Of a DNA stretch of 64,000 nucleotides, positions 21,355-32,433 are shown in pieces (the first letter of the stretch is position 1; every line of letters starts with the position of its first letter). A program made the translations under genes and the position numbers. Source of the DNA: Ophiobolus disseminans (taxonomy: Eukaryota; Ascomycota; Dothideomycetes; Pleosporales; Phaeosphaeriaceae); NCBI GenBank assembly GCA_010093685.1, contig MU006222.1:744001-808000 (forward strand). Reading direction: 5' to 3'. Below the pieces are notes generated by a model. It saw nothing but the letters and a program-made list of their open reading frames with translations. It ran no database searches and was not told where the DNA came from.

Positions 21355-23702
21355 ATGTCCGAAGGCAAGACTCCATTGTCTTTACACGAAGCCAGCATTT
21401 GCGCTAACCTGCCACGATAGACACATCACGGCGACAGTCGCGCGTGAAACAGCCTAAGTCGTATCGGGTTGAGGATGAGTACAGCTTCCTCGATGAGGAT
21501 AATGATTCTGCGCCGTCGGGCAAGCACACCCCAAACTACGATGACGATGAGCCACAAGAGGACGGTGAGGACTTCATTCCAGACGCCGAGGAAGAGCCAG
21601 AGGACGACTTTGACGAGGAAATCGTTGAAGATAGTAGTGGTTCTGGAGAAGGTGATTCCGATGAAGATTACCCGGCAAGAGGGCGACTAGGGTCGCAAGA
21701 CTTGGAGATAACCGAAGTCAGGCCCAAGCATGGCCTTACAGCCGGGGCTGGCAAAAGTAAGGAAGCGCAGGGTCTTTACCACGCTGCCCAAAACAGAGTC
21801 AAAAGACCTATTCATCTCACTAGAGGTGGTGGCACGTCCGCAAAAGCGGCCGGTGCGACTCCACTACGCACGAGAGGCGTTGCAGACTTCACCAAGATAG
21901 GAGGCCAGGAGGTGCGATTGAAAGATCTTTATGGTCCCAGGAACAAAGACCTCAAGCCAATACTATTGACACGAGATTACTGGCTAAAACAAGAAACTTT
22001 ACCCATACGCAGTCCTAGTAGTCTGAGACAAAGTTTTTTTGAGAGTCCAGAAACAAGAGAAAGGGAACTTGTGACAACCAGAAAGTGGTACGCTAACTCT
22101 GGACAAGAAGCCTTCGCCCGTGGGCAAACGAGCAGAATCTTGACCGCCGCGGAGAGCGAGATATACATGGCCAACTGCGCAGCAAACTCGCTGAATGTTT
22201 TGTTCGGGCCTATCAATTCTCCTCAGCTGTACACGCTTAAACAAGGATCATATATCCACACAGCAGAGCCTTTCGCAGAGAAAAAGAATAGGCGAGGTTG
22301 GCTTTTCAACCTGGGGTCACGGATCCAAGATGCGCAATGGGCAAGCAGCGAAACCAGCACGCAGTATTTGGCGGTCGCGGTTGAGCAAAAAGCTCCTGGG
22401 CCTCAGCCAAAGCCTATGGAGAATCCCAAGGCGCCCGCGTTCTCAGCTACAAAGCCGTTCACTGCATCAATTCAGATCTGGGGTTTTGGTGCGGACGAAA
22501 ATGGATGGCTTGATAGCTCTCAGCAACCGCGACTTCGGCTCGTCATCTGCACAGATTGGGGCGCACCTAAGCAGTTCAAGTGGTGCCCTATAAGCCCCAG
22601 CGATGATCTAAGGCCAGCAAACGAGCTAGACAAGGTACATATTGGCCTACTCGCAGGCATATGGTCAGATGGCCGAGTACGAATTCTGGACGTATCGCTT
22701 CCCAAATCCCAGACACACACATCAGACACACACTACCTGCATATCTCGCAGGCAGCGTTTGATGTCCCTTTTCCACAAACAATACCATCATGCCTTCGAT
22801 GGCTATCCGGCACTACACTCGCCGTCGGAACCGCCATTGGTACCCTGGCTATCTGGACGCTCTCACGACCCGAAACTTTCACCTCTATGAATAGCAAACC
22901 TCCTAGACCGTGGTTCTACCAGCAAATCTCAGAGACCTACATCATCACACTGGCATCAGGCTGGCCGTCCCAACCGCACATCATCTCAATCACCACCGCA
23001 GACGGCTTCGCCCGCATGTTCGATCTCCGAACGCCTAGCTCCGACAACACGGCCTCAATACGTGGTCGCACACTCTGCATCACGCATGAATGGCACGAAC
23101 AGACGCAATCCTTCATCGCGCCCGATGAACATTACATGCTCAAACACAACCCCATACGCCGATACTACCATAATCTATACACCATGCGGGCCTCAAGCAG
23201 CATCACGCGTGTCTCCTCTAGTCCAGTACAGCCTGCGATATTGATGGGTGGTGCAGATGGAAGAGTCGAGGCGAGTAACCCAATAGGAAGGATCACGAAC
23301 TACAAGATTATTCCGTGGCAGCAGACTTGGTTCGCGCACGAGTGGAGAGGACCTGTGAAAGATAAGCCATCTAGTCAGGACGTGGAAATGAGCGAAGGAG
23401 GGCCCGTTGGAGAAGTGGACACATCCGAAGAGCAGGATACCGGCACAAACGATATCCCTGAATTGTTCCTCTCCCAGCCACTTGCGCGCATCACGGAAGG
23501 GTACAAGGCGTTTCAGCCGGGTATTCAACACTCGGTCTTTTCGAAGAGGGTCGCCAACCCAGAGGTTGGCAAGGGCATTACCATCTTTGAGGAGGCATCT
23601 GCTATCACTGCTTTGGCTTGGAACCCGAGTCTCAAGTTTGGCACGTGGGCGGTAGCGGGTATGGGTGATGGACTGCTTAGGGTGGAGGATATTGGTGTTT
23701 AG
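21355..23702 (+). CDS. TFIIIC WD40 subunit, Tfc6/Sfc6-like
   Basis: The frame of the large exon is open from 21421, and its ATG-free start (TSRRQSRVKQPKSYRV) implies an upstream exon. Exon 1 is 21355-21364 (ATG TCC GAA G). It joins 21421-23702 through a 56 nt intron with a GC donor (GCAAGA), a GCTAAC branch site and an ATAG acceptor, giving 763 residues. After a strongly acidic N-terminus (about residues 30-90), the protein has degenerate WD40-type blades, seen in GLLAGIWSDGRVRILDV, LAVGTAIGTLAIWTL, ITTADGFARMFDLR and a final ALAWNPS...GDGLLRVEDIGV. This arrangement and the KDLYGP region match fungal TFIIIC subunits of the Sfc6/Tfc6 type, which help TFIIIC bind tRNA gene B boxes. The GC donor is my inference; no GT donor in frame follows the ATG. 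Confidence 0.8.
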
Positions 23703-23842
23703 CGTGTTTTGGACGAAGCTGACAGTGTATTGTGTAGAAGGTGGTACTTTGCTACTATGATCACCGTTCTCATCTTCGCATGATCGAATATATGTGCTAC
23801 AGTGACCTAAATTGCTTTTCATAAAACTTCGTCAAACCCAAC

Positions 23843-25571
23843 CTAGATAAGACTTGGCACAACATCACGCGAACTGAACACAATGTTGAGCTTCTGAATG
23901 TACTCCAGCTCTCCCTCTTCGGCCAGATCCTGCAAATTCCAAGCTGTGTGTAGCAGAGACTTGATATCCATGAAACTCTGCAAGTGCGGCCGTGCTTCCA
24001 TCCTTGAGTAAAGTCCCAGAATGATCAAACGATCGGCGTCTCGCACGGTCTCACAGCCCACGATGGACAGCGCAAAAGGACAGAGACATGAGTCTAGCTC
24101 GGTCAATGTTGAGAGGGCTTGTCTGGTCCAGGAGTCAATCCTGGCGGACTGGCCTGAAAAGTTCCTGGAGACCCGTTCAAGGTAGATCAGACCAGCGAGT
24201 CGAGTGAGATCTAGGAGCAGCGTAGTGTGGTGGTCTACCTCGTTATGCATCGATCCATCAACGGTATGAGTAAGTGGGGAGACTTGCTCAAGTCTTGAGC
24301 GGAGGTCGTTTAGGTAACGTTGATACTCGGGCGTTGTATAGCGTGGGTCAGATGAGTACATTGCCGTTTCTGCAATTTCAGCCAGTAGTACCATGATTGG
24401 GTGGGCGTGCATCGAGATGTTCGGAATGCTGCGCGTAAACGAAGCCCGTGCAAGGATGTATTGAAGGCGACAGGAATCCGAGCCGTTTGCATCGAACCCA
24501 AGGGCCTTCGCAACTGCCTTAACGTATTCGGTACGCCAGTGGCGGAAGACGAAGCGAGCCATGACTTCGAAATAGTATACCCAGCCTAGGACCAGGGATG
24601 CATCACTACCAACCGGAGGCTCTGCTTCCTTGACGGCGTCGATTACTTGCTTCACCCCGCTGATATATCCGACCCAGCCAGAGTTATTGCCGGACGTTTG
24701 CTGCATCTTGAGAGGTCAGACAGGAGCTTTCGAAGAAGAACAAGGTCATACCTCTAGCACACAGAGCAATAGGTTCGCTGCAATATGCTGTACTCCTTCA
24801 CGCTCGCTCGAAACGACGTCGGTCCGAAGCTCGTTGAGCGCGGTTCGCTTCAACTGATCCACATATAGCAGATCACCGCCTTGGTGGTAAGAAGAAATAG
24901 CGAGTATTGCATGGTAGACAGCTCTTGATGCTTTGCCTTGGTCGGACAAGGCTACTTGAAGAATGAGTTTGCATAGTCTCAATCGATCGGTGTAAATCAT
25001 TGGTAGCAGATTGACGACAACAGACTCGACTGTACCCAATTAGCGGCAAATCTGCCCAGATTCTAACACTTCCCACTCACAATAGTGCAGCAACTCCAAA
25101 TCGTTGGTTGCTGCATAGCCAAGGTTTGTTTGGATTTTCTCAGGAATGCGGGGAAATGCAAGCTGATTTCTGGGAAGTCTCTTGCCTTCTGTAGTTTCCA
25201 TTTAACCGCGTCTTCTTCATAATCATCAAGTTGTGATCTTACCATCGCCAAGGGAGGCACTGGTTGCAAGATGCAAACATATGTCCGTCGGCACAACATT
25301 GACCCACTGGTAAGCACCTCCAGACTGGAGAAGTGAAACATGGTCCGCTGGCGTATGCGCAACAAATGCGCGATTATGGACTTGTTGTGGCCAGGTTAGA
25401 CGTACGCCATACCCACCACACTCTCGCTTCGATTTCATGCACTTCAGACACTTCGGGGTAGCTCGGTCGCATGCCACTTTCCTATCTGTAAGCCACTGTT
25501 AGCCCTTGAGGGTCATTGTATAGTATCATCAACAACAAACCTTTGCATGTCCAGCAGCCTTTAGTCACCAT
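23843..25571 (-). CDS. Zn2Cys6 transcription factor with fungal-specific domain
   Basis: The minus-strand exons 25541-25571, 25243-25485, 25081-25188, 24752-25029 and 23843-24706 give 507 residues with phases matching at every junction. The Zn2Cys6 cluster is split by the first intron: CWTC in exon 1, then KVACDRATPKCLKCMKSKREC in exon 2 (CX2CX6CX6CX2CX6C, complete). A PF11951-type helical domain follows, starting near LAFPRIPEKI and running through LLPMIYTDRLRLC and VYHAILAISSYHQGG to the C-terminus. Such proteins are nuclear regulators, often of metabolism. It is divergent from the SDR gene 718 bases away, so it may regulate it. The fourth intron (45 nt) ends in TCAAG, an unusual but usable acceptor. 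Confidence 0.87.
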
Positions 25572-26289
25572 CACGCAGTATTTGTCGGACGCTGTGCGCA
25601 GAATGGGAAGAAAGGGTCAATCTTGCGAGCTTTCGCTGCTAGTGGGTTGGCTTCCATCTTTAAGCAAAGCACAGACTGCTATGCATATGATTCGATGTGA
25701 TGTAAGATGAAGGCTGAAGTGCAGCGACACCAGGGAGGAGACCGGCTAGCGTGGCGCTATCTCACCACACTATCGCCCAAAGTGGACACGAAGCAGGAAT
25801 CTGCGAGCCTTGGCACACACGGCGTCCCATCCACCACGCATTTGACCACGATAGCTATTGCGACCACCCTAAGCAGCCCACTTCGCACCGGGCGAGGGTT
25901 AATTCCTATCTCTACAGCCATTCGAGATTTGTAATCTTGTCCGTCTATCCGCGTTTCCAGTTGCCTGTAATCCTCTTTTCATCAGTGTAAGCGTTTTGAA
26001 GGAGCAATGACCCTTCGAGCTTAATCGAACTGTCCACAGAACAAGATCTTTGGTCAAGCCCTGCGAGCTCAGTTCCCAACAGACGTATACACGGGGTCTT
26101 TCGGGGTGGAGAACACTGACCATGGGTCAGAGACACATGCAGCCTGCGTTCGATTTCAAAGCATCATGACTTGTGCATGGCCATGGAACTGAATGGTATA
26201 TACTGAGAGGCATCCTAAATCTAAGTTTTCCGCATCATTCCTATCAACGTCTTTTTTACAGTAGGCAAATATTGTACTATCTCTTCAAC
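25572..26289. promoter_or_regulatory. Divergent promoter region between Zn2Cys6 regulator and SDR
   Basis: The two start codons face away from each other across 718 bases, so both promoters must lie here. Short open frames look random. I saw no clear CGG-N-CCG site that I would call an operator. Confidence 0.45.
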
Positions 26290-27285
26290 ATGCCTTCCTA
26301 TCTCATTACTGGTGTCTCTAGAGGGCTCGGAGTAGGCTAATCGCGCGCCCGTCGATTATAGGGAGACATGCTCACATTGCAAACAGTTCGCGTTTCTCGA
26401 ACACATCTCTAGCGACGCATCCAACACTGTGATCGGTCTGGTCCGCAATATAGCTGATACCAATGCGAAAGTTGCACCTTTGAACAGGAACAACATCCAT
26501 ATCATTGAAGGAGATATGAAAGACTACGAGTCGCTGAAGGTATGCCCTAAAAGACTCAATCTTTCTAGTCACTACCAGATCAAAATGGCGACCCGTAACA
26601 CCCTCCGCAGAAAACCGTCGAGTCCGTCTCGGCCATAACCTCTGGTACTCTCGACTACATCATCGCCAACGCCGGTCTTGTTCCCACCTGGTCCCAATTC
26701 GACCCCTTCTCCGTCCTCGGCGAAGACCCTAAGCGTCTCACCACTGAACTCAATGAGCTCTTTAGCATCAACGTCGTAGGAAATATACATCTGTTCAATC
26801 TGTTCGTCCCTCTAGTTTTGAAGGGCAACGGCAAGAAAATCATCACTATTACCTCTGGCTTGGCGGACCTGGACCTTGCTGTCAAATACCAGTTGTACGA
26901 AAACGCACCGTATTCGATCAGCAAGGCCGCCATGAACATGGCAGTCGCAAAATTCCAAGCCGAGTATGAGAAGGATGGAGTGTTGTTCTTGGGTATCTCA
27001 CCGGGAAGTGTCAATGTTGGGCAGTTTGATAACCGTAAGCATCTCCTTTCAAAATGCTGTCGCATTGAGGGATAGATTATTAACACGACCATAGTCACGC
27101 AAGAAGAAGCCCAAAAGCTCATGGTCCAAGGAGCCAAGTTCCAAGCATACGCACCTCATTTTCAAGGGCCAATTACGACCGAGCAGTCGGTCAAGGCTGT
27201 GCTGAGCGTTGCGGAGAATGCGAGCTTGGAGATGGACGATGGTGGGGCTTTCATCTCGCACCTTGGGAACAAGCAGTGGCTCTAG
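26290..27285 (+). CDS. Short-chain dehydrogenase/reductase
   Basis: Exons 26290-26331, 26387-26539, 26611-27034 and 27095-27285 give 269 residues. The cofactor motif TGVSRGLG is at residues 7-14, with the first intron falling just after it. IIANAGL (NAG at 85-87) and the catalytic set Ser147, Tyr166 and Lys170 (YSISK) mark a classical SDR using NAD(P)H. The first donor is GTAGGC, which is weak, but the spliced product matches the family exactly. The substrate is not predictable. It is transcribed away from the Zn2Cys6 regulator and convergent with the CE12 gene, whose stop is only about 150 bases away. Confidence 0.9.
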
Positions 27286-27434
27286 ATAGCTTGGAAACTG
27301 CTGTTGCCGGCGCTCAGAGTTGAAGTAGAACGTCACTATTGCAATAACAAAGCACGTACTGAATGAAGGTTATGATATATACACGGGAAAGCGCATTACA
27401 TCGTTCCCCTCAACCTTCAAGCTTGCTGAAATAT

Positions 27435-28287
27435 TTACAAGCAAGATCCCACAATGCTTGCAGTCTCGTTCTTGACAAAGCCCTTCAGGAACCCGCCTCC
27501 TCCACACTGCAGACCCTTCACAAACGCCTTGGACACGAAATCCGCACCCACGGGACTCGTGTGTGTATGATCCTGGGGAAACAGCTTATCCGTCGCCGCC
27601 TTGCCAATGCCCTTGAAGTAGTTTGCAGTATAAGCACCGTGATCCACATAAATAGCATTGCTCCCCAACGCCGTCGCAACCGCCTTTGCATACCCGACGA
27701 ACCGTCCACCATCACCATACGAAAAAGTCCCGCTTTCCCACGGGTTGTTGGGTGTTTGGCTCGACATGATGACCTTTGCGCCTTTTGCGATGATGGCTTT
27801 GCCGGCCTCAGTCAAGTACCATGGGAACGTGTGGACCGTCTCAGCGACGCCATTGTATGTAGTCTGGCATGTTTCCGTACCTGCGCCGCCGCAGACAGAA
27901 CGTCCGTTGTCTGTGGAAAGCGAGCCGCCGTCGTTGTGTCCGAATTCGATGACGACAATGTCGTTTGGCTGGACGGCTTTGATGATCTCGTCAAAGCGGC
28001 CTTCGCGGGTGAAGGAGCGGGATGAGCGGCCGCCGATGGCTTTGTTGACTACCGGCAGGGAAAGAGAGTACGGGAGGAAGACGCCCCAGCCTGTTGTGCT
28101 TGTGTTAGCAGCTGATCTGTTGTGATGGTGTGGTGGGCTTCGGACCTGTGGTGACACCATTTGCCTTTGCCATTGTCGAGTCTCCAGCAAGATAGACAGT
28201 TTGCGCACGCTTGGTGACATCTCCACTTGGCGCAGCAAGAGCCGTGCCAGCAAGTGCCAGCAGCGAAACAAACTGTGAGTGCAACAT
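27435..28287 (-). CDS. Secreted rhamnogalacturonan acetylesterase, CE12 (SGNH hydrolase)
   Basis: The minus-strand exons 28146-28287 and 27435-28090 give 265 residues. Residues 1-18 form a signal peptide followed by a KR site at about 26-27. SGNH blocks are present: YLAGDSTMA (Ser37 nucleophile), GGRSSRSFTREGRF, EFGHNDGGSLSTDN and FPQDHTHTSPVGADF with the Asp/His pair. These match fungal rhamnogalacturonan acetylesterases, which remove acetyl groups from pectin hairy regions outside the cell, complementing the PL3 enzyme 20 kb away. The intron has a clear GCTAAC branch site and CAG acceptor, but its donor is weak (GTCCGA); GTGTCA 12 bases earlier would also stay in frame and drop four residues. 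Confidence 0.92.
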
Positions 28288-29057
28288 GTTGATACTGAAA
28301 TATTCTCGTCCTGTCTCGAATGGTATGGAAAGGAAGAAGAGCAAATGACAAAGTTAATTTCCAGAATTGAAGCTTCGGCTGCTACCTTATGGCTTATATG
28401 GCTTATATCCCAATTCACGATCCGCCTGCTGGACGAATGGAAGGCTCGGGTCCATTACACAAACCCACCTTCAACGTGGCCTACAACGAGATGAACTTGG
28501 GAAATTGATCTACATGATGCATATTAAGTACCCTTGGGCTGTGTATAGTTCATTGCGGGGATGTCTCCGCTACAATGGTCTCGTGGTATTAGTGCCGGCA
28601 CTTTACATGCAACAGGCTGTGGGTTTCGTGGGATTGCAATGTTCCGACGGCGCTACGGCGTATTTGGCACCGAGTTCACGAAGCGCAAGGTAGGAAGGTA
28701 GGTAGCTCTGCGTGTTGTGTTGTTTAAAGCAATAGCTTCGGGTGTGCGGATCATAAAACGTCTTGAGGTTGTGGTGTTGGAGGAAGAAAGAGAGGTTGAT
28801 GTTTGCTGGATTTTGCCTAGGTAGACGCGGAGCATTTAGGCCCGAGGCAACATCTCGCTTGCACCTACCATTGTACTGAACCCATCGTGTTCATCTCCCG
28901 GGGTGGATGCGGTCCTGTTTCGAAGTGGTAATGCTTCCTACGACATACCTCGCATCCACATTGTGGCAAAGGAATGTCTCTTCGCGTCCTCCACTTCGCC
29001 ATACCTTCTAGATATGTCGCAATACCCAACATCATGAGATTGTCTCATCTAACGGCT
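28288..29057. other. Intergenic, 0.8 kb
   Basis: This is the upstream region of the CE12 gene and the 3' flank of the small Cys-rich protein gene. Nothing else is recognisable. Confidence 0.4.
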
Positions 29058-29543
29058 TCACGTATCCACATCTTCCACTCCATCCTCATCGCCACCCATG
29101 TCCCGCCCCGCTCTAGCTCTAGCCTCCTCCTTCTGCCTTTCCTTGACCTTCCTCGGCTTCTTCGCACTCACCGGCCCATCTGCACTTCTATCTTTCCACT
29201 AACCCGAGTCAGCATATGCTTTGTTCAGAAAGGTGGCATATTCGTTGCGCTGGTAGCCCGTAAACCAGCCGAGAACAACGACGAGGCAGATGACATTATA
29301 TCTGTCTTCTCTCAAATATCCCTTATGCTGCCTCCCCCACCACTAAAATTAAAATAAACTCACCATTCCCCCATACCTATACCACGGAAACTCTCCCTCC
29401 AAGCCCTTCGCGTCCTCGACGCCGCCCGAGACTTTCTTCCAACACGCGCCGGGGCAGACAAAGTGCCATTTCTGCGACTCGTCGATTTGGCAGCGCACGA
29501 GCACGGGGCGCGATGTGGAGCACAGGGTGCAGGATTTGGACAT
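29058..29543 (-). CDS. Small Cys-rich protein, possible zinc-binding
   Basis: The minus-strand exons 29364-29543 and 29058-29198 give 106 residues, joined by a 165 nt GTGAGT...TTAG intron. The first 45 residues hold CTLC, then VRCQIDESQKWHFVCPGACW, so five or more cysteines plus a His are spaced as in a small zinc fold. The second exon is a basic, coiled tail rich in Lys, Arg and Glu (KKPRKVKERQKEEARARA) ending in acidic residues. I recognise the pattern as recurrent in ascomycetes but know no function. The long intron contains stops in all frames joined to exon 1, which supports splicing. Confidence 0.72.
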
Positions 29544-29823
29544 TGTGTTTTTTGGGGGAAGGGGGGAGGGAGTTAGAATGGAGAGGTGGACTGGAGGTGT
29601 GGATTGTGGAAAGATGGAATGAGAGTGTGAACTGTGGTATGGGAGTTGAAATGTGATGTGATGAGCTGGAATGGTGGCCGGTGGTAAAGAAGTGATGACA
29701 TCATAACGCCATTCAGACGTCCACTCCTACCATCCATTCTCCAGAACTACACCAAGCACTACAATTTAAAAACACCAATTCATCCGCTCCTCGCCATATC
29801 AAATCCCCCAGCCCACCCGCCTT

Positions 29824-31721
29824 CTATACCCCCCCACCATCCCCCCTACTCTCATAAATAACCTGCCTTTCCCCCACCCTCTCCCCCGTCGTCAAACTGT
29901 ACACCAAGTCAATCCTGCCCCGCACAACCTTGACCGCAACCGCAATCCTCCTCACGCGGCACTCCTCCCTGACATCCGCCGCACAATTCACACTTGAACT
30001 TCTAGCCAAGAACCGCGCGTCGGAGAAATCTACATCCGCGGCTTCGCACATGTTTTCTTCCTTCTTCATGCACTGCGCGGCAACCATGCCTGCGCTCAGG
30101 CTGTCCCACACGCCTTCGCGCCGCCGGTAGTAGAGCAAAAGGGATATGGCGCGCCGGCGGATGAGCGGGTCGCGGCATCGGCAGGAGACGATGAAGAGGG
30201 GGACGATGGGGCTGAGTTCGAAGGAGGGGGAGAAGAATGATGGGGCGGGTGATGGGCTTTTAGCGGGGGGAGGGGGAATAGGGTTGGGTGTGGACATGAA
30301 GGAGTATTGTCCCGAGGCGAGGGGCGGGAAAGTGGTTGTTGGGCTAGGGCGGATGGGGCGGGATGTAGATGGTGGTGTATTTGAGGAGCGAGGGTGAAGA
30401 AGTGGGATCGTTTCTGCTAGATCGACGACGGTTTTGAAGTGCGGGATGAACGCATCCCAGGCCATTTCAGATCGTAAGCCTGCGCCCGCGCCCATTATGA
30501 TGCGAACTGTGAGCGCGGACATGCGAAGCAAGGTGTTACCAGCGTAGATTTTGGGATCGCGTTGGTCGGCGAGGGGGAGTTGTTGGCGGTAGGTTTCGAA
30601 AACTCGTTCCCATTGCGTCAAGGCGATGCTTATGTCGCCGTGAAGACGGTGCCATGCAGGATGCTTTGCTGCTTCTGGATTCTGCTCCACCACGCCGACG
30701 CTCCACATCATACACCGTAGGAGATTGACCAGGTCGTCTCGAGCTGCGCTGTTGGTCTCGTATACATCTGGTATATGTGGACAAGCCGGGGCCATTTCGA
30801 TGCCGTAGTGGTAGCACGAGGCGTCGTCGGAGAAAGTCATTGCCTGCAAGTCAAACCGGTAGAGGATGTTGGCAATTACATCTTGCGACTCATTCTTCTT
30901 CTGTGGTTTGTTTTGTTCTAGTATGCGCAGACCGTTCTTCAGATGCATAGCGGCAGCGTGGTAGTTGCCGGCAAGATTCTCGTAGCATGTGAAGATGATG
31001 CAAGCTATGAGCACCATTTCAAGACTGACCTTGCCATCCTGGTGGGCTCGGAGAAGTGCATTCGAGTGTTTGACAGCCTGCGTGTACTGAACAAAGGCGA
31101 AGTCGCTTGAGCTGGACGTGAAAATTGGTGTTATACTTTCGTACCGCTCGTGCATCGTACTGAGGGCGAGTATGCCATGTTTTATTGCTGGCTGCGTGTG
31201 ACTCAATTGAAGTATTGTTTGACTCCAGAGCTCCGAGGCGAAGAACTCCGTCCACATAGGCAGTGTATGCAGCTGAAAGTACTCAAACGACCGATTTTCC
31301 TTTGGATTCTGACTCAGGTTTCGCGACGGGTTCTTCGATATTGCGTGCTGCACTGGTCTCTGAGGCACGACCAGGAAAGCGGAGTTGCGGTACGAAGCTG
31401 CCGCAAGGTAGCCAGCCTTCTTTGGTCGCACGACATGATTATATCTGCGAGGTGTTAGATGCTATGCCATGAAGAGCTCTACTTGATGGTAGTCGACATA
31501 CCCATCGCAAGTTCGACCCGTCTTCACGCAACGCAGACATGACGGTTTTGTCTCGTCACATTTGACCTTTCGAGTCCTTTGCGAAGTTAGTCTTGCAACT
31601 CCTCATACTTTTAGCCCCGATATAGGCGAAAGAAACTGGATGCATACCTGCAAGTCTCACATCCCGTCTTGACCCGCAACTTGTGCTGTTTCTCGAGGCC
31701 CCGCAGTTTAATTTCGTCCAT
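29824..31721 (-). CDS. Zn2Cys6 transcription factor
   Basis: The minus-strand exons 31648-31721, 31502-31576 and 29824-31444 give 589 residues. A basic N-terminus (KLRVKTG) leads into the complete cluster CETCRTRKVKCDETKPSC-LRC-VKTGRTC (CX2CX6CX6CX2CX6C), split by an intron after the second Cys. Intron 1 has a GACTAAC branch site; intron 2 has donor GTATGT. The remainder is a helical fungal-specific region (FFASELWSQTILQLS, KHGILALSTMHERY, LEMVLIACIIFTCYENLAGNY) with a disordered Pro/Ser insert near residues 395-430. It is a probable nuclear regulator with unknown targets. There is no obvious enzyme partner beside it. Confidence 0.87.
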
Positions 31722-32433
31722 GGAAGAAGACAGGTTTGCGAGATAAAGCAACGACGATCGTGGAAACGAGCCCCATTCCTACACACATTGCGCTTCGCGA
31801 GGGTAAGTGGTTGGTGAAACGGGATGCTGTCGTTGCCTAGAGGCTGAGCAAGCAGGGGTTTATCAAACGTGGCTTTCGTATCCAGCTCAGGTTAGCCCCA
31901 CTCCAGAGTCAACCTTGCAGGGTCGCTGTGCCGAAATTCCTGACCTCCGGCCATGGCAGGGCAATGAAATCTGAGTATGTGACCTAATAAGTGGTATATA
32001 GAAGACTTGTTTGCGCACAAACGGTGCAAAAACAAGAGTTCTCTTACGCACAGATACCCAGAAAAACAATCACGTGCTGTCAGCAACCAACATATCATGC
32101 AGTCACAAAACGAAACGAGCCAGAAATCAGGCAACACATCTTTCCATCATTTATGTACCGCTCCCCAAGCCCGTGTATATGCCTTTCGCCCCCTAACTTT
32201 CCACAACAACACCCACACGCGGGAAGGGGAAAAAGCGCACATCATGCAAAAGGCGCACTGCCACGCATGCAGAAATGTGTAAACAAAACAAGATTACGCC
32301 GATGAAGAAGCCTGTACGGCCTCTGTATGCAACTCGTCATGCAAGGCTATGTAGAAATGTGGAGCGATGTGGTATCGCACAAGGCGCGATGTGTACCAAG
32401 AGACAGGAGAAAAATGTATAAAAGGCGAGTGGT
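31722..32433. other. Intergenic, 0.7 kb
   Basis: This is the upstream region of the Zn2Cys6 gene and the 3' flank of the DUF1765 gene. Nothing is recognisable. Confidence 0.4.
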
